Shown: piece after piece, positions 1 to 7,399 of the stretch
How the letters are laid out: every line of letters begins with the position of its first letter
Position numbering within the stretch: the stretch's first letter is position 1
From: JAAYUH01 sp964640995
GTDB taxonomy: Bacteria; Caldisericota; Caldisericia; B22-G15
Direction of reading: 5' to 3'
Assembly (NCBI GenBank): GCA_964640995.1
Contig: CAZXJJ010000008.1
Location: forward strand, 1 to 12,615
Length of the DNA stretch: 12,615 nucleotides
Notes under the pieces: generated by a model
Seen by the model: only the letters and a program-made list of their open reading frames with translations
Databases searched by the model: none
Told to the model about the DNA's origin: nothing
Made by a program: the position numbers and the translations under genes

Positions 1-124
1 CATTGTATTTAACAACATAGCCTTGATATAGCTTAAGATGCTCCTCCACTGTTTTTTGAGATATTCCTTTCATCTGAAAAATTTTTTGGGAAAAAGTTTT
101 TGGTTGAATATTAATGATTCTCAT
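1..124 (-). CDS. Probable Fe/Mn superoxide dismutase, N-terminal fragment (runs off the left edge)
   Basis: The minus strand reads from an ATG at 124-122 to the window edge, giving 41 codons without a stop. The visible protein contains KGISQKTVEEHLKLYQGYV. This resembles the N-terminal helix of the short superoxide dismutase-like proteins found in uncultured bacteria, where a G(I/F)S..T/L...H..LYQGYV pattern holds an early metal-ligand histidine; the histidine here is at about residue 29. If correct, the enzyme would convert superoxide to peroxide and oxygen. The ATG lies about 30 bases downstream of a near-consensus promoter, which supports it as the start. No ribosome binding site is visible. 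The remaining metal ligands lie outside the window, so the family call rests on one motif and is only moderately sure. Confidence 0.55.
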   Translation of the reverse strand, partial: MRIINIQPKTFSQKIFQMKGISQKTVEEHLKLYQGYVVKYN

Positions 125-153
125 ATAACTTATACTAAATTTGTAATAGTTTA

Positions 154-181
154 ATTATAAAATAAAAAAAACTTTTGTCAA
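154..181 (-). promoter_or_regulatory. Promoter for the superoxide dismutase-like gene
   Basis: On the minus strand a perfect TTGACA (181-176) is followed after 16 bases by a perfect TATAAT (159-154). The expected transcription start is near 147, leaving a leader of about 22 bases before the ATG at 124. The -35 box begins only six bases past the trmD stop codon, so this promoter separates the two genes into different transcription units. Confidence 0.75.
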
Positions 182-187
182 GCGATG

Positions 188-970
188 TTATTTTAACAAA
201 TCCTTCCTTTTCGCAACCGTGGTATCCCAAGCTTTTTTAATCCGCCATTTTTGAATCTCTTTATGATTGCCTGATAATAAAATCTTAGGCACCCTTAAAC
301 CTTTAAAATTTTCCGGTCTGGTATATTGAGGATATTCGAGTAATTTAATTTTTTTTACCCCTTTTTTCTTCAGTTTTTTTAAGATCCTATTCTCCCCTAA
401 GATAGAAATTAAATAATCAATTTCATATTCAGAAAAACTTTCCTCCTTTACTACCTCTTTTTCTAAAACGCCGGGTATCAATCTAACAACAGCATCGGCA
501 ATCGCCATGGCAGCAATCTCACCTCCGGTCATCACAAAATCACCTAAAGATATCTCCTCGTTAATAAAATTTTTTACCCGCTCATCTATCCCTTCATAAT
601 GTCCGCAGATAATTACTAACCGATCTAATTTTGCATATTCTCTGGCTGTCTTTTGCTTAAAAGTTTTTCCTCGCGGAGAGGTTAGAATTATCTTCTCTTT
701 AAATTTTGAATTTTTTATTGTAATTTTTAACTTTTGACTTTTAATTTTTAATTTTTCTAGGGCTTTCTTAATCACATCCACCCGAATAATCATTCCCTTT
801 CCCCCTCCATACACTCGATCATCAACTGAACCGCGCCTATCATAGGCAAAATCACGAAGATTGATTAAATTAATCTTAACTAAACCTCTTTCTTGGGCTT
901 TTTTGATAATACTCTCATTAAAAAATGAGGCAATCATCTGGGGAAATAAAGTTAAAATGGAGATTTGCAT
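188..970 (-). CDS. trmD: tRNA (guanine-37-N1)-methyltransferase TrmD
   Basis: TrmD transfers a methyl group from S-adenosylmethionine to G37 next to the anticodon of a tRNA subset, preventing +1 frameshifting. The 260-residue protein starts with the typical ISILTLFPQM and carries DDRVYGGGKGM (50-60), LTSPRGKTF (96-104), the CGHYEGIDER segment (122-131) and the trefoil-knot region SLGDFVMTGGE (141-151). YPQYTRPENF follows at 213-222. Two stretches are unusual. Residues about 72-93 are Lys/Ile-rich and are encoded by a heptamer tandem array. About 29 residues (181-209) separate EESFS from LLEYPQYTRP, where relatives typically have only a few; the catalytic aspartate of the family is expected there, and D185 may or may not replace it. 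The ATG at 970 lies in a short region divergent from tRNA-Lys, with no ribosome binding site. Confidence 0.95.
   Translation of the reverse strand: MQISILTLFPQMIASFFNESIIKKAQERGLVKINLINLRDFAYDRRGSVDDRVYGGGKGMIIRVDVIKKALEKLKIKSQKLKITIKNSKFKEKIILTSPRGKTFKQKTAREYAKLDRLVIICGHYEGIDERVKNFINEEISLGDFVMTGGEIAAMAIADAVVRLIPGVLEKEVVKEESFSEYEIDYLISILGENRILKKLKKKGVKKIKLLEYPQYTRPENFKGLRVPKILLSGNHKEIQKWRIKKAWDTTVAKRKDLLK
722..756. repeat. A/T heptamer tandem array inside trmD
   Basis: Five consecutive 7-mers on the plus strand read AATTTTT, AACTTTT, GACTTTT, AATTTTT, AATTTTT. Degenerate copies continue to the left, to about 701. On the coding strand they produce the Lys/Ile-rich stretch around residues 72-85 of TrmD. 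The same unit occurs in spacers at 8085-8132 and 9416-9451. Confidence 0.8.
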
Positions 971-999
971 AAATTTCGATTTTAATTTTTAAGTTAATT

Positions 1000-1015
1000 G
1001 TTTATAATTATAAAC
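1000..1015. promoter_or_regulatory. Palindromic -10 region shared by trmD and tRNA-Lys
   Basis: The 16-bp sequence GTTTATAATTATAAAC is a perfect palindrome and contains a TATAAT on each strand (1003-1008 plus, 1012-1007 minus). It lies between divergent trmD and tRNA-Lys, about 15 bases before the mature tRNA and about 30 before the trmD ATG. No strong -35 box is visible on either side, so use as a bidirectional promoter is an inference. Confidence 0.45.
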
Positions 1016-1030
1016 TAAATTAAATTATTT

Positions 1031-1103
1031 GGGCCCGTAGCTCAACTGGCAGAGCAGCAGCCTTTTAAGCTGTTGGTTGAGAGTTCGAGTCTCTCCGGGC
1101 TCA
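1031..1103 (+). tRNA. tRNA-Lys (anticodon UUU)
   Basis: The 73-base sequence folds into a full cloverleaf. The acceptor stem GGGCCCG pairs with CGGGCTC (one G-U), followed by discriminator A at 1103. The D arm is GCTC/GAGC around AACTGGCA. The anticodon stem GCAGC/GCTGT holds the loop CTTTTAA with anticodon TTT at 1064-1066. A five-base variable loop follows, then the T arm GAGAG/CTCTC with loop TTCGAGT. The 3' CCA is not encoded. It lies 49 bp ahead of pth on the same strand and could be co-transcribed with pth and rsmI. Confidence 0.97.
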
Positions 1104-1152
1104 CTTGCTTCTTAAAAAGATTAAACTCTTTAGGCTTTAATAAAATTAATAT

Positions 1153-1689
1153 ATGACTATCCTCATTGGTCTTGGCAACCCTGGAGTAAAATATCAAAAC
1201 AATCGCCATAATGTGGGAAAATTATTGATTGATTATTTTATTAGTCAATTAACATGTTGGCAAGTTGACGAGTTAAAAGAGAAAAATAAAACTATGGCAA
1301 AAATTTTTAAAAACAATGATTTAATTTTGACAAAGTCAGAAACCTTTATGAATTTATCCGGATTAATGGTAAAAAAAATTTTTAAAATGTTCTACGTTCC
1401 ACGTTCTACGTTATACATCATCCATGATGATCTTGATATTCCCTTGGGTAAGTTTAAAATCCAATTCGGTCAAGGCCCAAAACTTCATAATGGAATAAAA
1501 TCAATTGAAGAAACCTTAAAAACCAAAGATTTTTGGCGAATAAGAATTGGGGTAGATAATCGAAAGAAAGAAAATTGGATAGAGGGAGAAGATTATGTTT
1601 TACAAGATTTTTCAAAAGAGGAAAAAGAAATTTTAGAAACAGCCGTTTTTCCAAAAATTTTAACCAAGATTAAAACTTTATTGAGTTAA
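1153..1689 (+). CDS. pth: Peptidyl-tRNA hydrolase
   Basis: Pth cleaves the ester bond of peptidyl-tRNAs that drop off the ribosome, recycling tRNA. The 178-residue protein is close to the usual 180-195. Family active-site positions are present: N9 in GLGNPG, H19 in NNRHN, N67 in TFMNLSG, D92 in HDDLDIP and N113 in LHNGIKSI. The usual glycine-rich turn before HNG is altered to GQGPKLHNG. Residues 80-88 (FYVPRSTLY) are encoded by three TTCTACG-type heptamers plus a degenerate fourth, sitting just before the catalytic HDD strand. The ATG at 1153 is the only start that keeps the N-terminal strand; no ribosome binding site precedes it. rsmI begins three bases after the stop. Confidence 0.95.
   Translation: MTILIGLGNPGVKYQNNRHNVGKLLIDYFISQLTCWQVDELKEKNKTMAKIFKNNDLILTKSETFMNLSGLMVKKIFKMFYVPRSTLYIIHDDLDIPLGKFKIQFGQGPKLHNGIKSIEETLKTKDFWRIRIGVDNRKKENWIEGEDYVLQDFSKEEKEILETAVFPKILTKIKTLLS
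1390..1410 (+). repeat. TTCTACG heptamer triplet inside pth
   Basis: Three tandem 7-mers read TTCTACG, TTCCACG, TTCTACG, with a degenerate fourth (TTATACA) after them. Three 7-base units make 21 bases, which preserves the reading frame while each unit is read in a different phase. This GC-containing unit differs from the A/T heptamers elsewhere in the window. Confidence 0.75.
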
Positions 1690-1692
1690 TAA

Positions 1693-2370
1693 ATGCTTTA
1701 TCTTGTCTCAACGCCTATTGGTAATTTAAAAGACATTACTTTGCGAGCGATTGAAATTTTAAAAGAAGTTGATGAGGTCATCTGTGAATCAACTGAGGCA
1801 GCTTTAAAACTTCTATATTGCTATAATATTAAAAAACCCTTAATCCATTTATCAGATGAAAACCAACTTCAAGTCATCCCAAAAATCATTAAAAAATTAA
1901 AAGAGGGAAAAAAGTTAGCCCTCATCGCCGATGCTGGAACACCGGTAATTTCTGATCCCGGACAATTTTTAATAAAGCAAGCAATAAAAGAAAATATGAA
2001 AATTATACCGATTCCCGGCCCCTCGGCCATATTATCGGCTTTAATCACCTCGGGATTGTCTCCTCAACCATTTTTATTTTTAGGTTTTTTGCCAAAAAAA
2101 GATAATGATAAAAAGAAAATTTTTAAAGATCTAAAAAATAAAAAAATTAATAAAAAATCACTAACAATAATTTTTTTTGAATCCCCCCACCGATTGATAA
2201 GAACTTTAGAAATTATCAAAAATATTTTAGGAGAAAAAACCCAACTCTCAATTGGTCGAGAAATGACAAAAGTTTATGAGGAATTTATTAGAGGTAATAT
2301 CGATCAAATTTTGGTAAAATTGGCAGGCAAAGTGATTAAAGGAGAGATTACCGTTGTCTTAAAAAATTAA
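1693..2370 (+). CDS. rsmI: 16S rRNA (cytidine-1402-2'-O)-methyltransferase RsmI, short form
   Basis: RsmI 2'-O-methylates C1402 in the decoding centre of 16S rRNA using S-adenosylmethionine. The 225-residue protein shows the family blocks in order: YLVSTPIGNLKDIT (3-16), CESTEAALKLL (31-41), IADAGTPVISDPG (78-90), IPIPGPSAILSAL (105-117) and FLFLGFLPKK (127-136). It ends directly after the catalytic fold with GEITVVLKN. Typical RsmI proteins run to about 280 residues with a small C-terminal helical domain, which is absent here. No continuing frame carries it, so this appears to be a natural short form rather than a broken gene. It is probably translated from the same message as pth. Confidence 0.93.
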   Translation: MLYLVSTPIGNLKDITLRAIEILKEVDEVICESTEAALKLLYCYNIKKPLIHLSDENQLQVIPKIIKKLKEGKKLALIADAGTPVISDPGQFLIKQAIKENMKIIPIPGPSAILSALITSGLSPQPFLFLGFLPKKDNDKKKIFKDLKNKKINKKSLTIIFFESPHRLIRTLEIIKNILGEKTQLSIGREMTKVYEEFIRGNIDQILVKLAGKVIKGEITVVLKN

Positions 2371-2464
2371 AAAATTGAAACTTCCTAATCTTACCATCAG
2401 AAAATCTTTAATAACGCTTAGTTGAAGTTGAGGTCCACCGAAGCGAAAATTTCTTTTCTTTAAT

Positions 2465-2484
2465 CCCTTATCTAACGATGAGGG
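2465..2484 (+). terminator. Possible terminator hairpin after rsmI
   Basis: CCCTTATC (2465-2472) pairs with GATGAGGG (2477-2484) around the loop TAAC, giving eight pairs with one G-U. TATTTT follows on the plus strand, a weak U-tract. It sits in the 136-bp spacer between convergent rsmI and the aminotransferase gene, where a terminator is expected. The rest of the spacer shows no gene. Confidence 0.4.
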
Positions 2485-2506
2485 TATTTTGGGAGGGCGG
2501 AATAAA

Positions 2507-3721
2507 TTATAAACCCTCAATAAATTCTTTCATTCTTCTTATTGCCTCTTGAAGAGTCTCTAAAGAACTTGCAATTGATATTCTGATGTTATATGTGCCA
2601 TAAGGCTTTTTGAGTTTAGGATCAATCATACCTCCTCCAAATGAACTACCCGGTAAAACACAAACATTTTTTTCTCTTAAAAGTCTTTTAGCAAATTGTT
2701 CACCGGTTAATTTAGTTTTAGCAATATCAGGAAAAACATAAAATGCTCCTCCCGGATTAGGACAAAAAACCCCTTTTATTGAATTTAACAGTTTAACAAC
2801 AACATCCCTTCTTCTTTTAAATTCTTCTCTCATCTTTTTAATATAGCCAAGCACTTCTTTATTATTAATTACCTTTGCTAATCCAATTTGCTCTGGTGTT
2901 GGAGGACAACTAAATTTAACATTGTTAATTTTTCTTACCGGACCGTCAATAAATTTTTTTGAGGCTATAATGTAACCTATTCTTATGCCGGGAACACAAT
3001 TTCTTTTTCCCGGCCCATCAATAATCACTGTTCTCTCAAACATCTTAGGGAAATCAACAATAGAAATAAATTTCCCATCAAAAACATGACCTCGATAAAT
3101 CTCATCGCTAACCACCGTCAAATCATATTTTTTTACAAGAAAGGCAATTCTCTCCATCATTTCGGCAGAAATTACCCCCCCTGTCGGGTTACCAGGAGAT
3201 AAGAGAAAAATAATTTTTGCCTTGGTTCTCTTAATTTGTCTTTCTAAATCTTCTATATCAACATCGTAGTTTAATTGAGGATCTAATCTATAAGGAACCC
3301 AAATACCACCTGCATCAGAAATACCACTAAAATGACCAGGATAACCATAACAGGGAACTAATATTTTATCTTTTGAATTAATCAGTGCTTTACAAACTAC
3401 ACCAATCGCTAATTTTCCACCACCGGCAGTAATGGCAACGTTATCTTTGCTAATCTTAATATTTTTATAGTAAGATTCGATTTCTTTAGCGACTTCTATT
3501 CTTAAATTTTCAAAACCAAGGGGTGGTCCGTAAGCGGTTTTTCCTTCAAGGTAGGCTTCACTAATTGCCTTTCTTAATAATTGATGAGGGGGAAAATCTG
3601 GTTGACCAATTTGCAGTTTTAAAACTACTTGACCGCTTTTTTTCTCTTGTTCAATCGCATAATCGCCCCACACAAAAGCTCCCTCTGCATAAAGAGAGTT
3701 AATAGTTTTTGAGAGTTTCAT
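2507..3721 (-). CDS. Class I/II PLP-dependent aminotransferase (aspartate aminotransferase-like)
   Basis: This enzyme transfers amino groups between amino acids and 2-oxo acids using pyridoxal phosphate. The 404-residue protein has the fold type I landmarks: SPGNPTGG (175-182) with N178, SDEIYRG (205-211) with D206 for the pyridine nitrogen, and K239 as Schiff-base lysine in GKRNCVPGIRIGY, which keeps the K-x5-G-x-R-x-G-Y spacing. R380 in YNIRIS is the expected carboxylate-binding arginine. The serine usually found before the lysine is replaced by glycine. Substrate cannot be read from the sequence; aspartate or alanine/aromatic aminotransferase are both possible. It is the last gene of an operon with transketolase and transaldolase, five bases after the transketolase stop. 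Confidence 0.9.
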   Translation of the reverse strand: MKLSKTINSLYAEGAFVWGDYAIEQEKKSGQVVLKLQIGQPDFPPHQLLRKAISEAYLEGKTAYGPPLGFENLRIEVAKEIESYYKNIKISKDNVAITAGGGKLAIGVVCKALINSKDKILVPCYGYPGHFSGISDAGGIWVPYRLDPQLNYDVDIEDLERQIKRTKAKIIFLLSPGNPTGGVISAEMMERIAFLVKKYDLTVVSDEIYRGHVFDGKFISIVDFPKMFERTVIIDGPGKRNCVPGIRIGYIIASKKFIDGPVRKINNVKFSCPPTPEQIGLAKVINNKEVLGYIKKMREEFKRRRDVVVKLLNSIKGVFCPNPGGAFYVFPDIAKTKLTGEQFAKRLLREKNVCVLPGSSFGGGMIDPKLKKPYGTYNIRISIASSLETLQEAIRRMKEFIEGL

Positions 3722-3726
3722 TTTTT

Positions 3727-5721
3727 TTAAAAAAGATTAATGGCTTTTTTAACAATAAATTCAGCGGTTAGTGCAAATGATTTAAGCAACTCCCAAGGCT
3801 GTCCTGATTCACCAAACTTATCCTCAACTCCGATCATTAAAAATTTTGGAAATCTAGAAATCCCCGCTTCCATAATCGTTGAGCAAATCAAACTGCCAAA
3901 ACCACCTTTTTGATGTTCTTCAGCAGTTATAATTAACTTTACTTCTTTAGCGGTTTTAATAATTATTTTTTTATCTAAGGGTTTAATCGTATGAATATTA
4001 ATTACTCTTGTCTCCAAATTATACTCTTTTTTTAAAATCCAAGCTGCTCTTAAAGCCTCTGCTAATTCAGGACCACAGGAAAAAATTGCTATATCTTCTT
4101 TTTCCGATTGATATTTAGATGCAAGATAGATATCAAAACTATCAATAAAATTATCTTTTTCTTTTCGAAAACGATAAACATTAGCCTCACCAAAAACGAA
4201 TGGGGTTTTCTCGTTAGAGACAATAGGAGTTGCTTCTCTAGCGAAACGAAGATATTTTGGTCCTTTAAGATTAAAAAGTAAGTATTTCGTCGCTTTCTCA
4301 GTTTCAATAGAATCGCAAGGAACAACTAGATTCATATTAGGAAGATAATATAAGACAGAAATTTCCTCCAAAGCCTGATGAGTAGCGCCATCGGCACCAA
4401 CAGAAATTCCACCATGAGCGCCGCCAAAAAACACATTTAAATTACCATAACATACTGTGGTTCTAATCTGATCTAAATTTCTTAGTGAACAGAAGACTCC
4501 ATAAGTTGACATCACTGGTAATTTACCCTCCCTTGCTAAACCGGCGGCCACTGTTGTTGCATTTTGTTCTTGAATTCCTAATGAAAAAAATCTTTCCTTC
4601 CTGTCTGAGTGCTTTTTATAAAAATCAACTATTTTTACTGACTCAGAAATATCAAGACCCAAACAAACCACTCTTTTGTCATTACCATATTTTTCTAACG
4701 CTCGGCCAAAACCGAATCTTGTCGGTTCCATTACTACTCTCATTTTTAACTGACTGTTCCAAAAATAATTTTTTGAGAATTTTGGTTCAATTGAATCTAT
4801 TTTTTTATTAATTTTTTCTTGAAACGTTTTCGCTTTTTGTTTAAGTTTTTCAAGAGGAATTTTATCAAGAAGTTTTAATTCTCTTAATGCCTCAATTAAT
4901 TGTTCATCTTTAGGGGCTACGCCATGCCACGCAGGATTATTTTCCATAAAAGAAACTCCTTTTCCTTTTATAGTTTTAGCTATAATAACGATTGGTTTAT
5001 TCTTTACTTTTGTTGCTTTATTGAAAGTAGTAATTAATTTTTCAATATTATGACCATCAACTCGGAAAACTTTAAAACCAAAACTCTTAAATTTTTCATC
5101 AAGTTTTTCTAACCTCATCACTTCTTCAGTATTACCATCAATCTGAAGATAGTTCCTATCTACAATAATGATTAAATTATCAAGATGATAATGGGAGGCG
5201 CTTAAAGCAGCCTCCCACATTGACCCCTCATCCCATTCGCCATCGCCCGTGATAACATAAACTTTGTTTTTTTTCTTATCTAATTTTGCCGCTAACGCCA
5301 TTCCCACTCCTATTCCTAACCCTTGACCTAAGGAACCAGTTGATATTTCAACCCCTGGCAATTTTCTCCAATCAGGATGACCTTGAAATGGACTAGTATA
5401 TTTTCTTAAAGTCACGATTTCCTCGATGGGAAAATAACCAGAAATTCCTAAAGCTAAATATAACGCTGGCGCCTTATGGCCTGCAGAAAAAATGATTCGG
5501 TCACGATCATCCCAATTTGGGTTTTTTGGATCATGGTTGGCGACTTTAAGATAGAGCACTGTTACGATATCGATAATAGAAAGTGTTCCACCAGGATGAC
5601 CAGAACCAGCGCAGTTAATTGCTATTAAACCTAATCCTCTTAAATAATTAGCAATTTCTTTTAATTCGTTAGTAGAAAAGTTTTTTCTTACTTTTTTTAT
5701 TCTGCTATCAATTAACGCCAT
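3727..5721 (-). CDS. tkt: Transketolase
   Basis: Transketolase moves two-carbon ketol units between sugar phosphates in the non-oxidative pentose phosphate pathway, using thiamine diphosphate. The 664-residue chain is full length in one polypeptide, not split into N and C halves as in many archaea. Visible motifs are SGHPGG (40-45) with H42, SAGHKAPALY (79-88), STGSLGQGLG (127-136), the thiamine diphosphate motif starting GDGEWDEGSMWEAA (159-172) and ending at VDRN (187-190), H266 in AWHGVAP, and catalytic E385 in LGIQEQNATT. The pyrimidine domain and a C-terminal transketolase_C domain follow. The ATG at 5721 is seven bases after the transaldolase stop, so the two are almost certainly co-transcribed. 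No ribosome binding site is visible. Confidence 0.96.
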   Translation of the reverse strand: MALIDSRIKKVRKNFSTNELKEIANYLRGLGLIAINCAGSGHPGGTLSIIDIVTVLYLKVANHDPKNPNWDDRDRIIFSAGHKAPALYLALGISGYFPIEEIVTLRKYTSPFQGHPDWRKLPGVEISTGSLGQGLGIGVGMALAAKLDKKKNKVYVITGDGEWDEGSMWEAALSASHYHLDNLIIIVDRNYLQIDGNTEEVMRLEKLDEKFKSFGFKVFRVDGHNIEKLITTFNKATKVKNKPIVIIAKTIKGKGVSFMENNPAWHGVAPKDEQLIEALRELKLLDKIPLEKLKQKAKTFQEKINKKIDSIEPKFSKNYFWNSQLKMRVVMEPTRFGFGRALEKYGNDKRVVCLGLDISESVKIVDFYKKHSDRKERFFSLGIQEQNATTVAAGLAREGKLPVMSTYGVFCSLRNLDQIRTTVCYGNLNVFFGGAHGGISVGADGATHQALEEISVLYYLPNMNLVVPCDSIETEKATKYLLFNLKGPKYLRFAREATPIVSNEKTPFVFGEANVYRFRKEKDNFIDSFDIYLASKYQSEKEDIAIFSCGPELAEALRAAWILKKEYNLETRVINIHTIKPLDKKIIIKTAKEVKLIITAEEHQKGGFGSLICSTIMEAGISRFPKFLMIGVEDKFGESGQPWELLKSFALTAEFIVKKAINLF

Positions 5722-5728
5722 GAAATAA

Positions 5729-6376
5729 TTAAAATTTTAATTTATCCCAATCAGATTGAAAAAGAGAAATTCCTCTTTCCGTCAAAGGATGCTGAAAAAG
5801 TTGTTTTAAAACTTTAAAAGGGACAGTGGCAATATGGCAACCAACTAAAGCGGCCTGCTTCACATGATCAGCGGTTCTGATGCTGGCGGCGATTATCTGA
5901 GTTTTAAAACCATAGTTGGTATAAATAGTTTTTATCTCTTTAATCAAAAGAATTCCGTTTTGACCAACATCATCAAGTCTTCCTAAAAATGGTGAAACAT
6001 AAGTCGCTCCCGCTTTAGCCGCAATTAATGCTTGATTAGCAGAAAAAACTAAGGTAACATTTGTCTTTATTCCTTCTTCATTTAACTTGATGACTGCCTT
6101 AATTCCTTCCGTTGTCATTGGTATCTTTACCACCACATTTCCAGCAATCTTTGCTAATTTTCTTGCTTCTTTAACTATCTCGTCAGCCGAATCTTTGATC
6201 CCTTCTAAACTAACCGGGCCTGGAATAATTTGACAAATTTCTCTGGAGATTTTTTTCACTGATTGACCTTTCTCTTTAGCCATTAATGTTGGATTGGTGG
6301 TTGCTCCTTCGATAATCCCCCACGAAACTGCTTCTTTAATCTCTGAAAGATTAGCGGAATCAATAAAAATCTTCAT
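5729..6376 (-). CDS. tal: Transaldolase (short TalC-type)
   Basis: Transaldolase transfers a dihydroxyacetone unit between sugar phosphates through a Schiff base and works with transketolase. The 215-residue protein belongs to the short single-domain class shared with fructose-6-phosphate aldolase. Active-site residues seen are D6, N28 in TTNPT, K84 in VVKIPMT and R133 in PFLGRLDD. Residue E58 in SLEGI and F130 in SPFLGR are the transaldolase versions; fructose-6-phosphate aldolase has Gln and Tyr at those places, so true transaldolase activity is favoured. It is the first gene of the minus-strand sugar-phosphate operon. The ATG at 6376 follows an extended -10 promoter by about 20 bases. Confidence 0.95.
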   Translation of the reverse strand: MKIFIDSANLSEIKEAVSWGIIEGATTNPTLMAKEKGQSVKKISREICQIIPGPVSLEGIKDSADEIVKEARKLAKIAGNVVVKIPMTTEGIKAVIKLNEEGIKTNVTLVFSANQALIAAKAGATYVSPFLGRLDDVGQNGILLIKEIKTIYTNYGFKTQIIAASIRTADHVKQAALVGCHIATVPFKVLKQLFQHPLTERGISLFQSDWDKLKF

Positions 6377-6396
6377 AATAATAATGATATTTTAAG

Positions 6397-6405
6397 ATTA
6401 TAACA
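6397..6405 (-). promoter_or_regulatory. Extended -10 promoter element before transaldolase
   Basis: On the minus strand TGTTATAAT (6405-6397) is a perfect extended -10 element, 20 bases before the transaldolase ATG. No good -35 box sits 17 bases upstream. The predicted leader is about 14 bases. Confidence 0.5.
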
Positions 6406-6437
6406 ATTGTAACAAATCAAGCTTGGCAAGTTTAATA

Positions 6438-6466
6438 ATATTAATAAAAGATTAAATTTTTGTCAA
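6438..6466 (-). promoter_or_regulatory. Second candidate promoter before transaldolase
   Basis: On the minus strand TTGACA (6466-6461) is followed after 17 bases by TAATAT (6443-6438), a 10/12 match to consensus. The leader would be about 55 bases. The -35 box lies only 12 bp from the left end of the neighbouring insertion sequence remnant, so the insertion left it intact. Confidence 0.5.
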
Positions 6467-6478
6467 ATAATGTTTTAT

Positions 6479-6496
6479 TTCACTTAAATATCCGAC
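6479..6496 (+). repeat. Left terminal inverted repeat of the IS remnant
   Basis: TTCACTTAAATATCCGAC. Against the reverse complement of 7400-7417 it matches at 16 of 18 positions, differing at the fifth and eleventh bases. Matching stops abruptly on both sides. Confidence 0.75.
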
Positions 6497-6529
6497 ATAA
6501 GTATATCAAACGTATCATAGACAATTATG

Positions 6530-7399
6530 GTATGAACAAGCTTACTCAAAAGCTGTAGCGTGGAAATTTTACCAAAACTACACGTCTAAAGTTACCATTC
6601 CAAAAAACCTTGGGATTCAACTGGAAACAATAAGTGTCTGGATTAGGTGGATTAAAACAATCCAGACGGGGTAAGGGGATTTCTTGATGAGCGTATAAAT
6701 GCCAAAAAGGAGTAACACAAGAAAAGGGGGGCTTGATGGACTCTTAAAAAACGAATATTTCGAATACGAAAAGAAAACAAAGATTGTTGTGGACAAAAAA
6801 TCAAAAAGTATTTAATTGATGAATTTAGTGAAAGTTCTTGATTAATTACCATTTAAAAAATACTGCGTGAATAATATTATTTGCGCCGTAACTGAGAGAA
6901 GAATCAACCACGAGGGCCAACTCCTCAAGTAAAACCTCCAAAACAAGTGATTCAAATGGATAATATGGATTCTGGATCCATACTTGTCTTTACCAGTATT
7001 GATTTTTTGTCTAAGATGTCTTTATTAAGCTTTATCTATCGTTAACTAGTTCCGGTAATGAAGATTTTCTTAAATTATGTCTTTGAAAAAAACAAGACAC
7101 AAACCTTTTATAAACAGATGGATACTGAGAGTTTAAAGATGAATTTAAACGAAAAGTTTATCTTTATGCTCACCATTCAAAATTTCAAGACTGTATCGGA
7201 AAAATGAATAGACATTTATTGAGGTACTTAATAGATCCTTGAGAAAAGAATGTTTAGTTTAGAGCAAATATCAAAAATTAGAATTACCAATATTACAAAG
7301 ATAATTCAATAATTACTTGATATACTATCATGAGAAACAAGCCTATTAATTATTAACCATAAAAACACTAAACGAAGTTCTTAAAAGTTGCTAATTACC
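6530..7399 (+). pseudogene. Transposase pseudogene with integrase (rve) core, IS481-like
   Basis: Pieces of one transposase can be followed through alternating frames. An N-terminal helix-turn-helix part reads AVAWKFYQNYT...IPKNLGIQLETISVWIRW from 6552 and stops at 6672. A second piece in another frame reads DCCGQKIKKYLIDEF (6782-6826) and stops at 6839, matching the usual G..KI..YL..EF region. FKKYCVNNI lies at about 6852-6878 in the first frame. The core begins PPKQVIQMDNMD, with the first catalytic Asp codon at 6959-6961, and continues ILVFTSIDFLSKM before a stop at 7043. The final Glu region reads FIEVLNRSLRKECLV, with Glu at 7221-7223, then a stop at 7260, followed by the YYHEKQA tail. 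At least four frame changes and four stops show it is dead. Confidence 0.8.

Noticed and set aside
1454..1654. Minus-strand open frame of 66 codons inside pth
   Set aside because: Antisense shadow of pth with no family features.
2371..2506. A gene remnant in the spacer between rsmI and the aminotransferase
   Set aside because: The sequence is slightly less A/T-rich than other spacers, but no frame gave a recognisable protein; only a hairpin could be supported.
4089..4325. Minus-strand 78-codon frame in transketolase
   Set aside because: Alternate frame on the same strand as transketolase; composition is that of a shadow frame.
4485..4811. A 108-codon plus-strand open frame inside transketolase
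   Set aside because: It lies wholly antisense to a well-supported transketolase and has no recognisable motif or start context.
6652..6852. Minus-strand 66-codon frame in the gap before yidD
   Set aside because: It overlaps transposase fragments readable on the plus strand and shows no motif of its own.
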